Source: Betaproteobacteria bacterium
GTDB lineage: Bacteria > Pseudomonadota > Gammaproteobacteria > Burkholderiales > Casimicrobiaceae
Direction: 5' to 3'
Length of the DNA stretch: 64,000 nt
NCBI GenBank assembly: GCA_016720425.1
Contig: JADKKQ010000006.1
Coordinates: 124,001-188,000, forward strand
The notes under the pieces were generated by a model. That model saw only the letters and a program-made list of their open reading frames with translations, searched no databases and had not been told where the DNA came from. The position numbers and the translations under genes were made by a program. Below, one piece after another: positions 16,536-24,940 of this stretch; within the stretch, counting starts at the first letter, position 1, and every line of letters begins with the position of its first letter.

Positions 16536-18539
16536 ATGTCGTTTCCCCTCAATCCCGCGCAGCGCGAGGCGGTGCGCTACGTCGACGGGCCGCTGCTGGT
16601 GCTCGCCGGCGCGGGCAGCGGCAAGACGCGCGTCATCGCCGCGAAGATCGGGCACCTGCTGGCGCAGGGACACGACCCCGGCGCGATCACCGCCATCACC
16701 TTCACCAACAAGGCGGCGCGGGAGATGAAGGAGCGCGTCGCGGGCCTGCTGAAGGCGCAGGGCGCGCGCGAAGCCGCCGACCGGATCGCGATCTCGACCT
16801 TCCACGCGCTGGGCCTGCGGATCATCCGCGCCGACGCGCGCGCGCTCGGCCTGAAGCCCGCGTTCTCGATCCTCGCGCCGACCGACATCGAGTCGCTGGT
16901 GGCCGAGCTGCTGGGCTCGACCGACGCGGCGCGGGCGCGTGCGGCGCAGTGGACGATCAGCCGCTGGAAGAACGCGCTGGTCTCGCCGGGGGCGGCGGCG
17001 CAGCTCGCGCAGAACGACGACGAGGCCGCCGCCGCGCAGGCCTACCTGCGCTACGACGACACGCTGCGGGCGTACCAGGCGGTCGACTTCGACGACCTCA
17101 TCGCGCTGCCGATCGCGCTGCTCGAGGCGCAGCCCGAGGTCGCCGCCCGGTGGCGGCAGCGTTGCGCGCAGCTGCTGGTCGACGAGTATCAGGACACCAA
17201 CCCCGCGCAGTACCGGCTGCTGAAGATCCTCGCCGGCGAGGCGGCCGCCTTCACCGCGGTCGGCGACGACGACCAGGCGATCTACGGCTGGCGCGGCGCC
17301 TCGCTCGACAATCTCGCCCAGCTGCCGCGCGACTATCCGGCGCTCAAGGTCATCAAGCTGGAGCAGAACTACCGGTCGACGGTGCGCATCCTCCGCTCGG
17401 CGAACGCGCTGATCGCCAACAACCCGAAGCTGTTCGAGAAGAAGCTCTGGAGCGAGCACGGCGCCGGCGACCCGATCCGGGTCACGCCCGCGGCCGACGA
17501 CGAGGCGGAGGCCGAGGGCGTCGTGCGCCGGATCCTCGCCCACAAGTTCGAGCACCGCGGCCGCTACGCCGACTATGCGGTGCTCTACCGCGGCAACCAC
17601 CAGGCGCGGCTCTTCGAGCAGCAGCTGCGCGCGCAGAACGTGCCCTACACGATATCGGGCGGGCAGTCGTACTTCGAGCGCACCGAGATCAAGGACCTGG
17701 TCGCCTACCTGCGCCTCATCGCCAACGACGACGACGACCCCGCCTTCATCCGCGCCATCACCACGCCGAAGCGCGGCGTCGGCGCCGCGACGCTGCAGAA
17801 GCTGGGGGCCATCGCCGGCGCCCGCCACGAAAGCCTGTTCGCCGCCGTGTTCGCCCCCGAGGCGGCGACGACGCTGCCGGCGCGGCAGCGGGAGATCCTC
17901 GACGCGTTCTGCACGCTGATCAACGGGCTGCGCTTTCGCGCCGAGCGCGAGCCGGCGGGGCGGCTGCTGGACGAGCTCGTCGCGGCGATCGGCTACGACG
18001 ACCACCTCGTCGCCAGCTGCGAGAAGCGGGAGGCCGAGGCGCGGTCGAAGAGCGTCGCCGATTTCGTCCGCTGGCTGTCGACGAAGGGCGAGGCGGACCA
18101 GCGCAACCTGCTGGAGCTGACGCAGACGATCGCGCTCATCACGCTGCTCGAGGGGCAGGAGGGCGCGGCCCCCGACGCCGTTCACCTGTCGACGCTGCAC
18201 GCGGCCAAGGGCCTCGAGTTCCCGCACGTCTTCCTGGTCGGGCTGGAGGAGGGCATCCTGCCGCACCGGGAGTCGATCGCCAACGGCAGCGTCGACGAGG
18301 AGCGGCGGCTGATGTACGTCGGCGTCACCCGTGCCGAGCGCAGCCTGCACCTCTCCTACTGCCGCAAGCGCCGGCGCGCGGGCGAGACCGTCGCCTGCCT
18401 GCCGTCGCGCTTCATCGGCGAACTCGCGCAGGACGACCTGCGCTGGGCCGGCGCGGCGCTGCCCGCCGACGAGGCGGCGCAGGAAAAGGCCGTCGGCAGC
18501 GAGCGGCTGAAAAACCTGAAGGCGATGCTGGCGCGTTGA
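16536..18539 (+). CDS. rep: ATP-dependent DNA helicase Rep (UvrD/Rep superfamily 1A)
   Basis: A 667-residue 3'-5' helicase, close to Rep's usual 670. Motifs in order: the Q-motif LNPAQREAVRYVDGP, Walker A VLAGAGSGKTRVI, Ia TAITFTNKAAREMKERV, Walker B LLVDEYQDTNPAQYRLL, III VGDDDQAIYGWRGA, IV KLEQNYRSTVRIL, V STLHAAKGLEFPHVFLVGL and VI RRLMYVGVTRAERSLHL. Rep helps replication forks pass bound proteins. The length and the absence of UvrD's longer C-terminus favour Rep over UvrD. It is single, with its own promoter, divergent from apaH. Confidence 0.9.
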   Translation: MSFPLNPAQREAVRYVDGPLLVLAGAGSGKTRVIAAKIGHLLAQGHDPGAITAITFTNKAAREMKERVAGLLKAQGAREAADRIAISTFHALGLRIIRADARALGLKPAFSILAPTDIESLVAELLGSTDAARARAAQWTISRWKNALVSPGAAAQLAQNDDEAAAAQAYLRYDDTLRAYQAVDFDDLIALPIALLEAQPEVAARWRQRCAQLLVDEYQDTNPAQYRLLKILAGEAAAFTAVGDDDQAIYGWRGASLDNLAQLPRDYPALKVIKLEQNYRSTVRILRSANALIANNPKLFEKKLWSEHGAGDPIRVTPAADDEAEAEGVVRRILAHKFEHRGRYADYAVLYRGNHQARLFEQQLRAQNVPYTISGGQSYFERTEIKDLVAYLRLIANDDDDPAFIRAITTPKRGVGAATLQKLGAIAGARHESLFAAVFAPEAATTLPARQREILDAFCTLINGLRFRAEREPAGRLLDELVAAIGYDDHLVASCEKREAEARSKSVADFVRWLSTKGEADQRNLLELTQTIALITLLEGQEGAAPDAVHLSTLHAAKGLEFPHVFLVGLEEGILPHRESIANGSVDEERRLMYVGVTRAERSLHLSYCRKRRRAGETVACLPSRFIGELAQDDLRWAGAALPADEAAQEKAVGSERLKNLKAMLAR

Positions 18540-18610
18540 CGCACCGCGTTCGCGGCCGCAGCCGCAGGGGGGGGCAGGATCCGCAGCGCGGAGATCCGCG
18601 CCGGCAGGTC

Positions 18611-18629
18611 AGCGCCTTCAGGCGCGATG
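18611..18629. repeat. REP fragment overlapping the patatin stop codon
   Basis: AGCGCCTTCAGGCGCGATG matches 19 of 19 bases of the right arm of the REP units at 49067-49225 (there on the other strand). The stop codon of the patatin-like gene lies inside it, so the last few codons of that gene are REP-derived. Confidence 0.6.
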
Positions 18630-20858
18630 GCCGCCCGTGGACAGCCAGGCCGCGAGCGCTTCGCGGGACGTCCGGTAGCCGATGTCGATGATCGGCGCGG
18701 TCTCGTCGAAGGCGAGGATGGGGTAGACGCTGACCGGCGGCTCGATAAGCAGGTCGGCGAGCGCCCGGAACGACGGCTGGCGCATGCGGTTGGCGCTGTT
18801 GATCTCGGTCGCCCGCATGGCGATGCCGAGGATCGAGGGGGCGCGGGTGCGCACGCCGAACCACCGCAACCGGCCCAGCAGCGCCTTCCAGCCGGACAGG
18901 CTCGAGCCGAACACGTAGGGCTTGAGCTTGTCCGCCGTCGGCATCGGGTTGACGCCGAGCACCTGCCCGTCCTCGCAGAGCTCGCGCATGATGTCGAGCG
19001 GCATGTTGTTCATCACGTTGCCGTCGACCAGCACCTCGTTGCCGTCGCCGAGGATCGGCGGAAAGATCGCCGGGATCGCGGTGCTGGCGCGGATCGCTCT
19101 CCACACCTCGCCGTGGCGATGGACGACGGCCTGCGCCCGGGAGAGGTCGCTCGACACCGCGAACATCGGGATCCACAGGTCCTCGATCCGCAGTTCGCCG
19201 AACAACTGGCGGTAGATCGCCGTCACCTTCGCGCCGGTCATCAGCGACGTCAGAGGCAGCGTGCGGTCCAGCAGCTTCTTGCGCGACGCGAAGGACTCCG
19301 CCAGCGCCATCATCCGCTCGACCGTGATCCCGGCCGCGCAGGCCGCCGAGAACAGCGCACCGATGCTGGTGCCGCCGACGACGTCGATCTCGACCCCGGA
19401 CTCGCCCAGCGCGCGCAGCATGCCGATGTGGACGAAGCCGCGCGCGCCGCCGCCGCCCAGCACCAGGCCCGTCGCGCGGCCGCTGATCCGACGGGCAACG
19501 CGGCGCAGGTCGCCGTTGTCGCCGAGGCGCAGGTGGTGATGCGCGTCCAGCTGGCGCGGCGCCAGCCAGGCGGCGGTGCCTGCAGGCAGGGCGGTCGCGT
19601 CGGGGTGGATCAGCACCAGCTCGCGGCGGGCGCGCGTCCCGGCGGCGTCGCACGCCGCTTCGATCGGGCCCGGTGCGGGGTCGTCGCCGGCGCGCGCGAC
19701 CACGAGCACCCGATCCGACTGGCGCAGGCAGCGGCGGGTCCACGGCGTCCACTCGGCGTCGGCTTCGAGGATCAGGTAGCCGTGGTCGCGCTCCTGGCTG
19801 GACAGCCAGGCGACGATGGCGTCGTGGATCACGCTGTCGTCGCCGCTCTGGGCGATGCCTGGCCGCGCCAGCAGCCGGTCGACGTCGGCGCTGCCCAGTC
19901 GCACCGCGGTGTCGTGCTGTCCCAGCGTGGCCTCGAGCCGGCGCGCGAACTCGGCGAGCGGCACGCCCGGGCGCGCCGGGACCAGCGCGAACGACCGGGT
20001 GGCGCGGAAGCGCTGCCCCGAGCGGGACGCGGCGCGCCGCAGCCGCATCGCCGCGGCGCGGGCGATCTGCATCATCGCCCGCGGCTGGGAGAGGAGCAGC
20101 TCGTCGAACGCCGCTTTCGACAAGCGCAGCAGGTCGCTGTCGCGGACCGCGACGATCGTCGCCGCGCGCGGCTCGCCGGTCAGCAGCGCGAGCTCGCCGA
20201 CGGCCGCGCCGCGCCCCACTTCCTCCAGCACGCGCTCCTGCCCGTCGCGGTCGGTCGTCAGCACGCGCAGCCGGCCGTTGACGACGATGTAGACGTCGTC
20301 GCCGAGCTCGCCTTCGCGGAACAGCGTGGCGCCCCCGGCGAGCGGGATCCACTGCAGCCGGGCCTCCAGCTCGCGCAGCGCCTGCTCGTCGAGCTCGCCG
20401 AAGAGCTCGGTCAGCACCCGGATCAGCTGCGTGCGCCGGAGGCGCGGCAGGATGCGGCGCAGGAACTCCTGCAGCGCCTCGGGATAGTGCTCGGCGAGGC
20501 ACTCGAAGTCGCTGCGCGCGAGGCGCGCGAGGTCGCTCCTCTGCATCGCGCGCACCGTCGCGGTCCGCGCGAGGCCGGTGAGCAGCGCCATCTCGCCGAC
20601 GACGCCGCCCGGGCCGATCTCGTCCACCGCGGTCGACGTGCCGTCGGCGTGCTCGGCGTGCACCGACAGGCGCCCGTCGAGCACCAGGTAGAGCGCGTTG
20701 CCGGGGTCGCCCTGGCGCAGCAGCGTGGCGCCCGGCTCCAGCGCGACGTGGTCGAGCGCGGCGACCAGGTCGTCGACGCCGGACGGCGGAAAGGGCTCGT
20801 GGAAATGACGCTGCACGAGCAGCGTTCGCAGCGTCGGCGGGAGCGGGTGCGTGGTCAT
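18618..20858 (-). CDS. Patatin-like phospholipase with two cyclic-nucleotide-binding domains (NTE type)
   Basis: A 746-residue protein with the architecture of neuropathy target esterase. Two cNMP-binding folds lead: residues about 25-140 (GATLLRQGDPGNALYLVLDGRLS, GVVGEMALLTGLARTATVRA) and 150-270 (GATLFREGELGDDVYIVVNG, GELALLTGEPRAATIVAV). The hydrolase domain (about 445-610) has the oxyanion loop LGGGGARGFVHIG, the nucleophile elbow VGGTSIGAL and the dyad Asp in VDGNVMNNMP. NTE-type enzymes deacylate lysophospholipids at membranes; no transmembrane segment is seen. A cyclic-nucleotide effect is not certain, since ligand residues vary. A TGCTATGAT -10 ends 6 bases before the ATG, hinting at a leaderless transcript or a later start. 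Confidence 0.9.
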   Translation of the reverse strand: MTTHPLPPTLRTLLVQRHFHEPFPPSGVDDLVAALDHVALEPGATLLRQGDPGNALYLVLDGRLSVHAEHADGTSTAVDEIGPGGVVGEMALLTGLARTATVRAMQRSDLARLARSDFECLAEHYPEALQEFLRRILPRLRRTQLIRVLTELFGELDEQALRELEARLQWIPLAGGATLFREGELGDDVYIVVNGRLRVLTTDRDGQERVLEEVGRGAAVGELALLTGEPRAATIVAVRDSDLLRLSKAAFDELLLSQPRAMMQIARAAAMRLRRAASRSGQRFRATRSFALVPARPGVPLAEFARRLEATLGQHDTAVRLGSADVDRLLARPGIAQSGDDSVIHDAIVAWLSSQERDHGYLILEADAEWTPWTRRCLRQSDRVLVVARAGDDPAPGPIEAACDAAGTRARRELVLIHPDATALPAGTAAWLAPRQLDAHHHLRLGDNGDLRRVARRISGRATGLVLGGGGARGFVHIGMLRALGESGVEIDVVGGTSIGALFSAACAAGITVERMMALAESFASRKKLLDRTLPLTSLMTGAKVTAIYRQLFGELRIEDLWIPMFAVSSDLSRAQAVVHRHGEVWRAIRASTAIPAIFPPILGDGNEVLVDGNVMNNMPLDIMRELCEDGQVLGVNPMPTADKLKPYVFGSSLSGWKALLGRLRWFGVRTRAPSILGIAMRATEINSANRMRQPSFRALADLLIEPPVSVYPILAFDETAPIIDIGYRTSREALAAWLSTGGHRA

Positions 20859-20863
20859 GGGCG

Positions 20864-20872
20864 ATCATAGCA
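20864..20872 (-). promoter_or_regulatory. Extended -10 (TGCTATGAT) abutting the patatin gene start
   Basis: On the minus strand TGCTATGAT (20872-20864) is followed by five bases and then the ATG at 20858. With normal -10 to +1 spacing the transcript would begin at or beside the start codon. Confidence 0.4.
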
Positions 20873-21000
20873 AACCGGCGCCGCCGTCCCGGCACGCGCC
20901 GGCGGGACGGTGGCGTCAAGCGCCGGTCGCCGGGCGGGTGCGCGGTGCGCTAAGCTCGCCGCTTTGGCTCCGGGCCGACGCGGTCCGTGCAGGAGGCACG

Positions 21001-22245
21001 ATGAGCGAGGGCAACGGCAAGCACGGCTTCACCACGTCGATCCTGCACTCGGATCGCGCCAGCCCGATCGAGCACGGAGCGATCATCAAGCCGCTGCACG
21101 TCTCGGTCGCCTACGGCTACGAAGACGCGCGCGAGCTCGCGGCGGTGTTCCAGGGAAGGAAGCCCGGCTACGCCTACGGCCGCCAGGGCAACCCGACCAG
21201 CGCGGCGCTCGAGGCCAAGGTCACGCGGATGGAGGACGGCGTCGCCACGGTCACCTTCGCCACCGGCATGGCGGCGATCGGCGCGGCGATGCTCGCGCTG
21301 CTGCGCGCGGGCGATCACGTGGTCGCCAGCGCGTTCCTGTTCGGCAACTCGGTGAGCCTGCTCAACACGCTGGCGGCGCACGGCACGGCGGTCAGCTTCG
21401 TCGACGCGACCGACGCCGGCAACGTGGCGCGCGCGCTCACGCCGCAGACCCGGATCGTCTTCGTGGAGACCATCGCCAACCCGCGGACGCAGGTGGCCGA
21501 CCTCGCCGGCATCGGCGCGCTGTGCGCCGAGCGCGGCATCGTCTGCATCGTCGACAACACGATGACCTCGCCGTGGCTGTTCCGGCCGAAGCGCACGCAG
21601 GCCAGCCTCGTCGTCAACGCGCTGACCAAGTACGTCGGCGGGCACGGCAACGCGCTCGCCGGCAGCATCACCGACACCGGCCTCTTCGACTGGACGCGCT
21701 ATCCGAACATCGCCGACAGCTACAAGACGGCGGCACCGGCGCTGTGGGGGATCACGCAGATCCGCAAGAAGGGCCTGCGCGACTGGGGCGGCACGCTGGC
21801 GCCCGAACAGGCGCATCACATCGCCGCCGGGGCCGAGACGCTGGCGCTGCGGATGGCGCGCATCTGCACCAGCGCGCAGGCGGTCGCCGAGTTTCTCGCC
21901 GGCCACCCGAAGGTCCGCGCCGTCCACTACCCCGGGCTGGCCACGCACCCGCAGCACGCGCGGGCGAAGGCGCTGTTCGGCGGCTTCTCCGGCCTGCTGG
22001 CGTTCGAGCTGATCGACGGCGTCGACTGCTTCGACGTGCTCAACCGGCTGGCGATCGTCGTGTCGTCGTCGAACCTCGGCGACAACCGCACGCTGGCGAT
22101 TCCGGTCGCGCACACGATCTTCTGGGAGATGGGCGCGCAGCGCCGCGCCGAGATGGGGATCGCCGATTCGCTGATCCGCGTGTCGGTCGGCATCGAGGAC
22201 ACCGCCGACCTGGTCGCCGATTTCGCGCAGGCGCTGGCGGGATAG
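21001..22245 (+). CDS. Cystathionine gamma-synthase / O-succinylhomoserine sulfhydrylase family PLP enzyme
   Basis: A 414-residue cytoplasmic fold-type I PLP enzyme of sulfur amino-acid metabolism. GYAYGRQGNPTSAALE carries the Tyr-Arg phosphate contacts of the partner subunit, FATGMAAIGAAMLAL is the PLP-phosphate loop, VCIVDNTMTSPWLF holds the cofactor Asp, and NALTKYVGGHGNALAG contains the Schiff-base Lys near residue 210. A perfect AGGAGG site lies 6 bases before the ATG. Members differ only subtly between gamma-synthase, sulfhydrylase and gamma-lyase activities, so the exact reaction is not assigned. It is divergent from the patatin gene and followed by a REP-like fragment. Confidence 0.9.
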   Translation: MSEGNGKHGFTTSILHSDRASPIEHGAIIKPLHVSVAYGYEDARELAAVFQGRKPGYAYGRQGNPTSAALEAKVTRMEDGVATVTFATGMAAIGAAMLALLRAGDHVVASAFLFGNSVSLLNTLAAHGTAVSFVDATDAGNVARALTPQTRIVFVETIANPRTQVADLAGIGALCAERGIVCIVDNTMTSPWLFRPKRTQASLVVNALTKYVGGHGNALAGSITDTGLFDWTRYPNIADSYKTAAPALWGITQIRKKGLRDWGGTLAPEQAHHIAAGAETLALRMARICTSAQAVAEFLAGHPKVRAVHYPGLATHPQHARAKALFGGFSGLLAFELIDGVDCFDVLNRLAIVVSSSNLGDNRTLAIPVAHTIFWEMGAQRRAEMGIADSLIRVSVGIEDTADLVADFAQALAG

Positions 22246-22251
22246 CAGCGC

Positions 22252-22285
22252 TTCTTGCAGGAGCGACTTCAGCCGCGACCGCGAG
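22252..22285. repeat. REP-like fragment downstream of the PLP enzyme
   Basis: GCAGGAGCGACTTCAGCCGC just after the stop at 22245 is a diverged copy of the left arm of the REP units at 49067-49225 (GCAGGAGCGGCTTCCGCCGC). It sits in the convergent spacer before lpxH, a typical REP location. Confidence 0.45.
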
Positions 22286-23021
22286 GCGACGCCGGCGCTG
22301 CGACGGCGTGCATCCGCGCGCCGCTCGCGTCGACCGCCAGGTAACCGCCCGCGTCGTACCAGTCGGGCAGCACCCACCGCTCCGCGTCGCGCCCGAGCCC
22401 GGCGACCGCGTGTCGCGCCGGCCGGTGCGTGTGGCCGTGGATCATCCGGTCGACCCGATGCTGCGCGAAGGCGGCGGCCACCGCGTCGGCATTGACGTCC
22501 ATGATCGTCTCGGACTTCCGCGCGGTGGCCCGGCGGCTTTTGATGCGGATCAGCGCGACGAGCGCGCGACGGGCGAGGTAGGGCAGCGCGAGGAAGCGCC
22601 GCTGCCGGACCGGGTCGCGGACCTTGGCCCGAAACTCCTGGTACGCGAGATCGTCGGTGCACAGCGTGTCGCCGTGCAGCAGCAGCGTCGGCCTGCCGGC
22701 GATGTCGGCGACCACCGCGTCGGGCAGCAGCGTGGCGCCTGCCGCCTGCGCGAAGCGCGCGCCGAGCAGCAGGTCGCGGTTGCCGCGCATCACGCCGACT
22801 CCGGTGCCCGCGGCCGCGACGCCGGCGAGCGCCGCGGCGACGCCCGCGGCCATCGGGTCGCGCAACTGCTCGTCGCCGATCCAGGTGTCGAACAGGTCGC
22901 CCAGCACGTAGAGCTGCGCCGCGTCGCGCGCCGGGCCGGCGCAGAACTGCCCGAACGCGGCGACCATCGCCGGCCGCGTCGCCGACAGGTGCAGGTCGGA
23001 GATGAACAGCGTCGGCTTCAT
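22269..23021 (-). CDS. lpxH: UDP-2,3-diacylglucosamine diphosphatase
   Basis: A 250-residue peripheral inner-membrane metallophosphatase that releases lipid X from UDP-2,3-diacylglucosamine in lipid A synthesis. It has the calcineurin-type motifs LFISDLHLSATRP (DxH), VLGDLFDTWIGDE (GDxxD), VGVMRGNRDLLLG (GNRD), LLLHGDTLCTDD and MIHGHTHRPARH (GHTH). The RDLLLG and DTWIGD details are LpxH-specific. It is last in the minus-strand unit TPR-ppiA-ppiB-lpxH, a common betaproteobacterial order. Confidence 0.95.
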   Translation of the reverse strand: MKPTLFISDLHLSATRPAMVAAFGQFCAGPARDAAQLYVLGDLFDTWIGDEQLRDPMAAGVAAALAGVAAAGTGVGVMRGNRDLLLGARFAQAAGATLLPDAVVADIAGRPTLLLHGDTLCTDDLAYQEFRAKVRDPVRQRRFLALPYLARRALVALIRIKSRRATARKSETIMDVNADAVAAAFAQHRVDRMIHGHTHRPARHAVAGLGRDAERWVLPDWYDAGGYLAVDASGARMHAVAAPASPRGRG

Positions 23022-23067
23022 CGCCCGGGCGCCGCGGTCGGTCCGCCGTGACGCCGGGTCGCGCGCG

Positions 23068-23562
23068 TCAGGCCTTCTCTTCGGCGCGCTGGATGACGAC
23101 GTCCTCGACCGGGACGTTCTGGTGGAAGCCGCTGTTGCCGGTGGCGACGGCGGCGATGCGGTCGACGACGTCCTGGCCGGCGGTCACCTTGCCGAACACG
23201 CAGTAGCCCCAGCCCTCGGCGGTGAGGTCCTTGTGGTCGAGGAAGGGGTTGTCGGCGACGTTGATGAAGAACTGCGCGGTGGCCGAGTGCGGCTCGTTGG
23301 TGCGGGCCATCGCGACGGTGTAGCGCTCGTTCCTGAGCCCGTGGGCGGCTTCGTTGGGGACCGGCGCGCGCGTCGGCTTCTGCTTCATCCCGGGCCCCAT
23401 GCCGCCGCCCTGGATCATGAAGCCGGGGATCACCCGGTGGAAGATCGTGTTGTCGTAGTGCCCGTCGCGCACGTACTGGAGAAAGTTGTCGACGGTCTTG
23501 GGCGTTTTCTCGGCATCGAGTTCGAGGGTGATGGCGCCGTGGCTGGTGTGGAGGACGATCAT
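23068..23562 (-). CDS. ppiB: Peptidyl-prolyl cis-trans isomerase B (cytoplasmic cyclophilin)
   Basis: A 164-residue cyclophilin without a signal peptide: MIVLHTSHGAITLELDAEK. The active-site elements are FHRVIPGFMIQGGGMG, MARTNEPHSATAQFFINV and GWGYCVFGKVTAGQDVVD. It accelerates proline isomerisation of folding proteins in the cytosol. It starts 8 bases after the ppiA stop, so the two cyclophilins are co-expressed. Confidence 0.95.
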   Translation of the reverse strand: MIVLHTSHGAITLELDAEKTPKTVDNFLQYVRDGHYDNTIFHRVIPGFMIQGGGMGPGMKQKPTRAPVPNEAAHGLRNERYTVAMARTNEPHSATAQFFINVADNPFLDHKDLTAEGWGYCVFGKVTAGQDVVDRIAAVATGNSGFHQNVPVEDVVIQRAEEKA

Positions 23563-23570
23563 GGGTTTTC

Positions 23571-24164
23571 CTATTTGGTTTCGACGACGAAGGCCTTGTT
23601 GACGATGATCTTCTCGACCGGCACGTCCTTGGGGAAGGGGCCGCCGGCGCCGGTCGGGGTGACCGCGATCTTGTTCACCACGTCCATCCCCTCGACGACC
23701 TTGCCGAACACCGTGTAACCGTAGCCCTGCGGGTCGGGGGAGCGGAAGTTGAGGAAGGCGTTGTCCTTGACGTTGATGAAGAACTGCGCCGACGCCGAGT
23801 GCGGGTCGGAGGTGCGCGCCATCGCGAGCGTGCCCGGGACGTTGCGCAGCCCGGCCTTCGCCGCCTGCTCGGCCTCGTTCACCACCGGCGGACGCGTCGG
23901 CTTCTGCGCGAAGTCGGCGGTGAAGCCGCCGCCCTGGATCATGAAGTTGGGAATGACGCGGTGGAACTGCGTGCCGTCGTAGTGCCTGGCCTTCACGTAG
24001 TCGATGAAGTTGGCGACGGTCTTCGGGGCCGCGTCGGGGTAGAGCTCGACGCGGATCCTGCCCGCGGTGGTGTCGAACTCGACCTGCGGATTGGCGGCAG
24101 AGGCGGCGAGCGAAAAGGCGCCGAACAGGACGGCGGACAGCAACGGCAGCATGCGGTGCAGCAT
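23571..24164 (-). CDS. ppiA: Peptidyl-prolyl cis-trans isomerase A (periplasmic cyclophilin)
   Basis: A 197-residue cyclophilin with an export signal (MLHRMLPLLSAVLFGAFSLAASA, cleaved before ANPQVEF). The body has FHRVIPNFMIQGGGF, MARTSDPHSASAQFFINV and GYGYTVFGKVVEGMDVV. The ATG at 24164 has a GAGGAG site 9 bases upstream. It helps fold periplasmic and outer-membrane proteins. It lies between the TPR gene and ppiB. Confidence 0.95.
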   Translation of the reverse strand: MLHRMLPLLSAVLFGAFSLAASAANPQVEFDTTAGRIRVELYPDAAPKTVANFIDYVKARHYDGTQFHRVIPNFMIQGGGFTADFAQKPTRPPVVNEAEQAAKAGLRNVPGTLAMARTSDPHSASAQFFINVKDNAFLNFRSPDPQGYGYTVFGKVVEGMDVVNKIAVTPTGAGGPFPKDVPVEKIIVNKAFVVETK

Positions 24165-24262
24165 CGAAACACTCCTCGTGGGCAGCGGATGGGGAAACGG
24201 TGATGCCGGTCGCGCGCTGCGGACCGGTTGGTCGACGTCCGCGGCCGGGTGCGGATCCCGGC

Positions 24263-24832
24263 TCATCGGGCGGGGGTCCGGGCGGGGGCGAACATCTCGC
24301 GGATCACGGCGAGCTTCGGTCCCGCGGTCTTGTTGTCGCGGTCGCCGCGCGCGGCCCGGTCGTAGGCGGCCGCGGCGAGCCGGGCGTAGACGTCGCCGAG
24401 GTTCTCCTGCGCGACCGACCAGTTCGGCGCCGCCTGGACGGCGGCCTCGAGCGCCACGCGGGCGCTTTCGTAGTCGCCCTTCTGCGCGTGGATGACGGCG
24501 AGGTTGTTCCAGGGCTCCGGCAATTCCGGATAGTCGGCGACGAGGGCGCGCAGCGCGGTGACGGCTTCGTCGGTCCGGCCCTGGTCGGCGTCGGCCACGG
24601 CGCGCAGGAAGCGCGCCTGGGGCTCGCGGGGTCGTTGCGCGAGCAGGGCGTCCAGCTTCGCGACCGCCTCGGCGTAGCGGCTCTCCTTCAGCAGCGCGCT
24701 CGCTTCGTTCAGGGCCGCGGCGTAGCGCGTGCGTTCGTCGACCGACAGCTCGCGCAGCTCGGGCGCCTGGGCCTGCGCCGCCAGGGTGACCAGGGCACAG
24801 AGCAGCAGCAGGGCGTGGCGGAGGAGGGGCAT
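24263..24832 (-). CDS. Secreted TPR protein
   Basis: A 189-residue periplasmic protein. The start is placed at MPLLRHALLLLCALVTLAAQA (signal peptide), which has a GGAGG site; a longer frame would run into the promoter at 24882-24890. Residues 40-150 contain about three tetratricopeptide repeats (YAEAVAKLDALLAQRPREP, TDEAVTALRALVADYPELPE, YESARVALEAAVQAAPNWS). TPRs mediate protein contacts; the partner is unknown. It is first in the unit with ppiA, ppiB and lpxH, as in other Betaproteobacteria, which suggests a role in envelope biogenesis. Confidence 0.75.
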   Translation of the reverse strand: MPLLRHALLLLCALVTLAAQAQAPELRELSVDERTRYAAALNEASALLKESRYAEAVAKLDALLAQRPREPQARFLRAVADADQGRTDEAVTALRALVADYPELPEPWNNLAVIHAQKGDYESARVALEAAVQAAPNWSVAQENLGDVYARLAAAAYDRAARGDRDNKTAGPKLAVIREMFAPARTPAR

Positions 24833-24881
24833 CGGATTCGGCCAGGGGCGGGCACCGGAAGCGGTGGTCGCGGCGGCGCAC

Positions 24882-24890
24882 ATTCTAGCA
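24882..24890 (-). promoter_or_regulatory. Extended -10 promoter (TGCTAGAAT) of the TPR-ppiA-ppiB-lpxH unit
   Basis: On the minus strand 24890-24882 reads TGCTAGAAT, 49 bases ahead of the chosen ATG. Same element as before the M23, argC and rep genes. Confidence 0.5.
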
Positions 24891-24940
24891 GCCGGCGGCC
24901 CCGGGCGAACCGTCGGTGCGCGAGGGGCGCGGCCGGGCCG

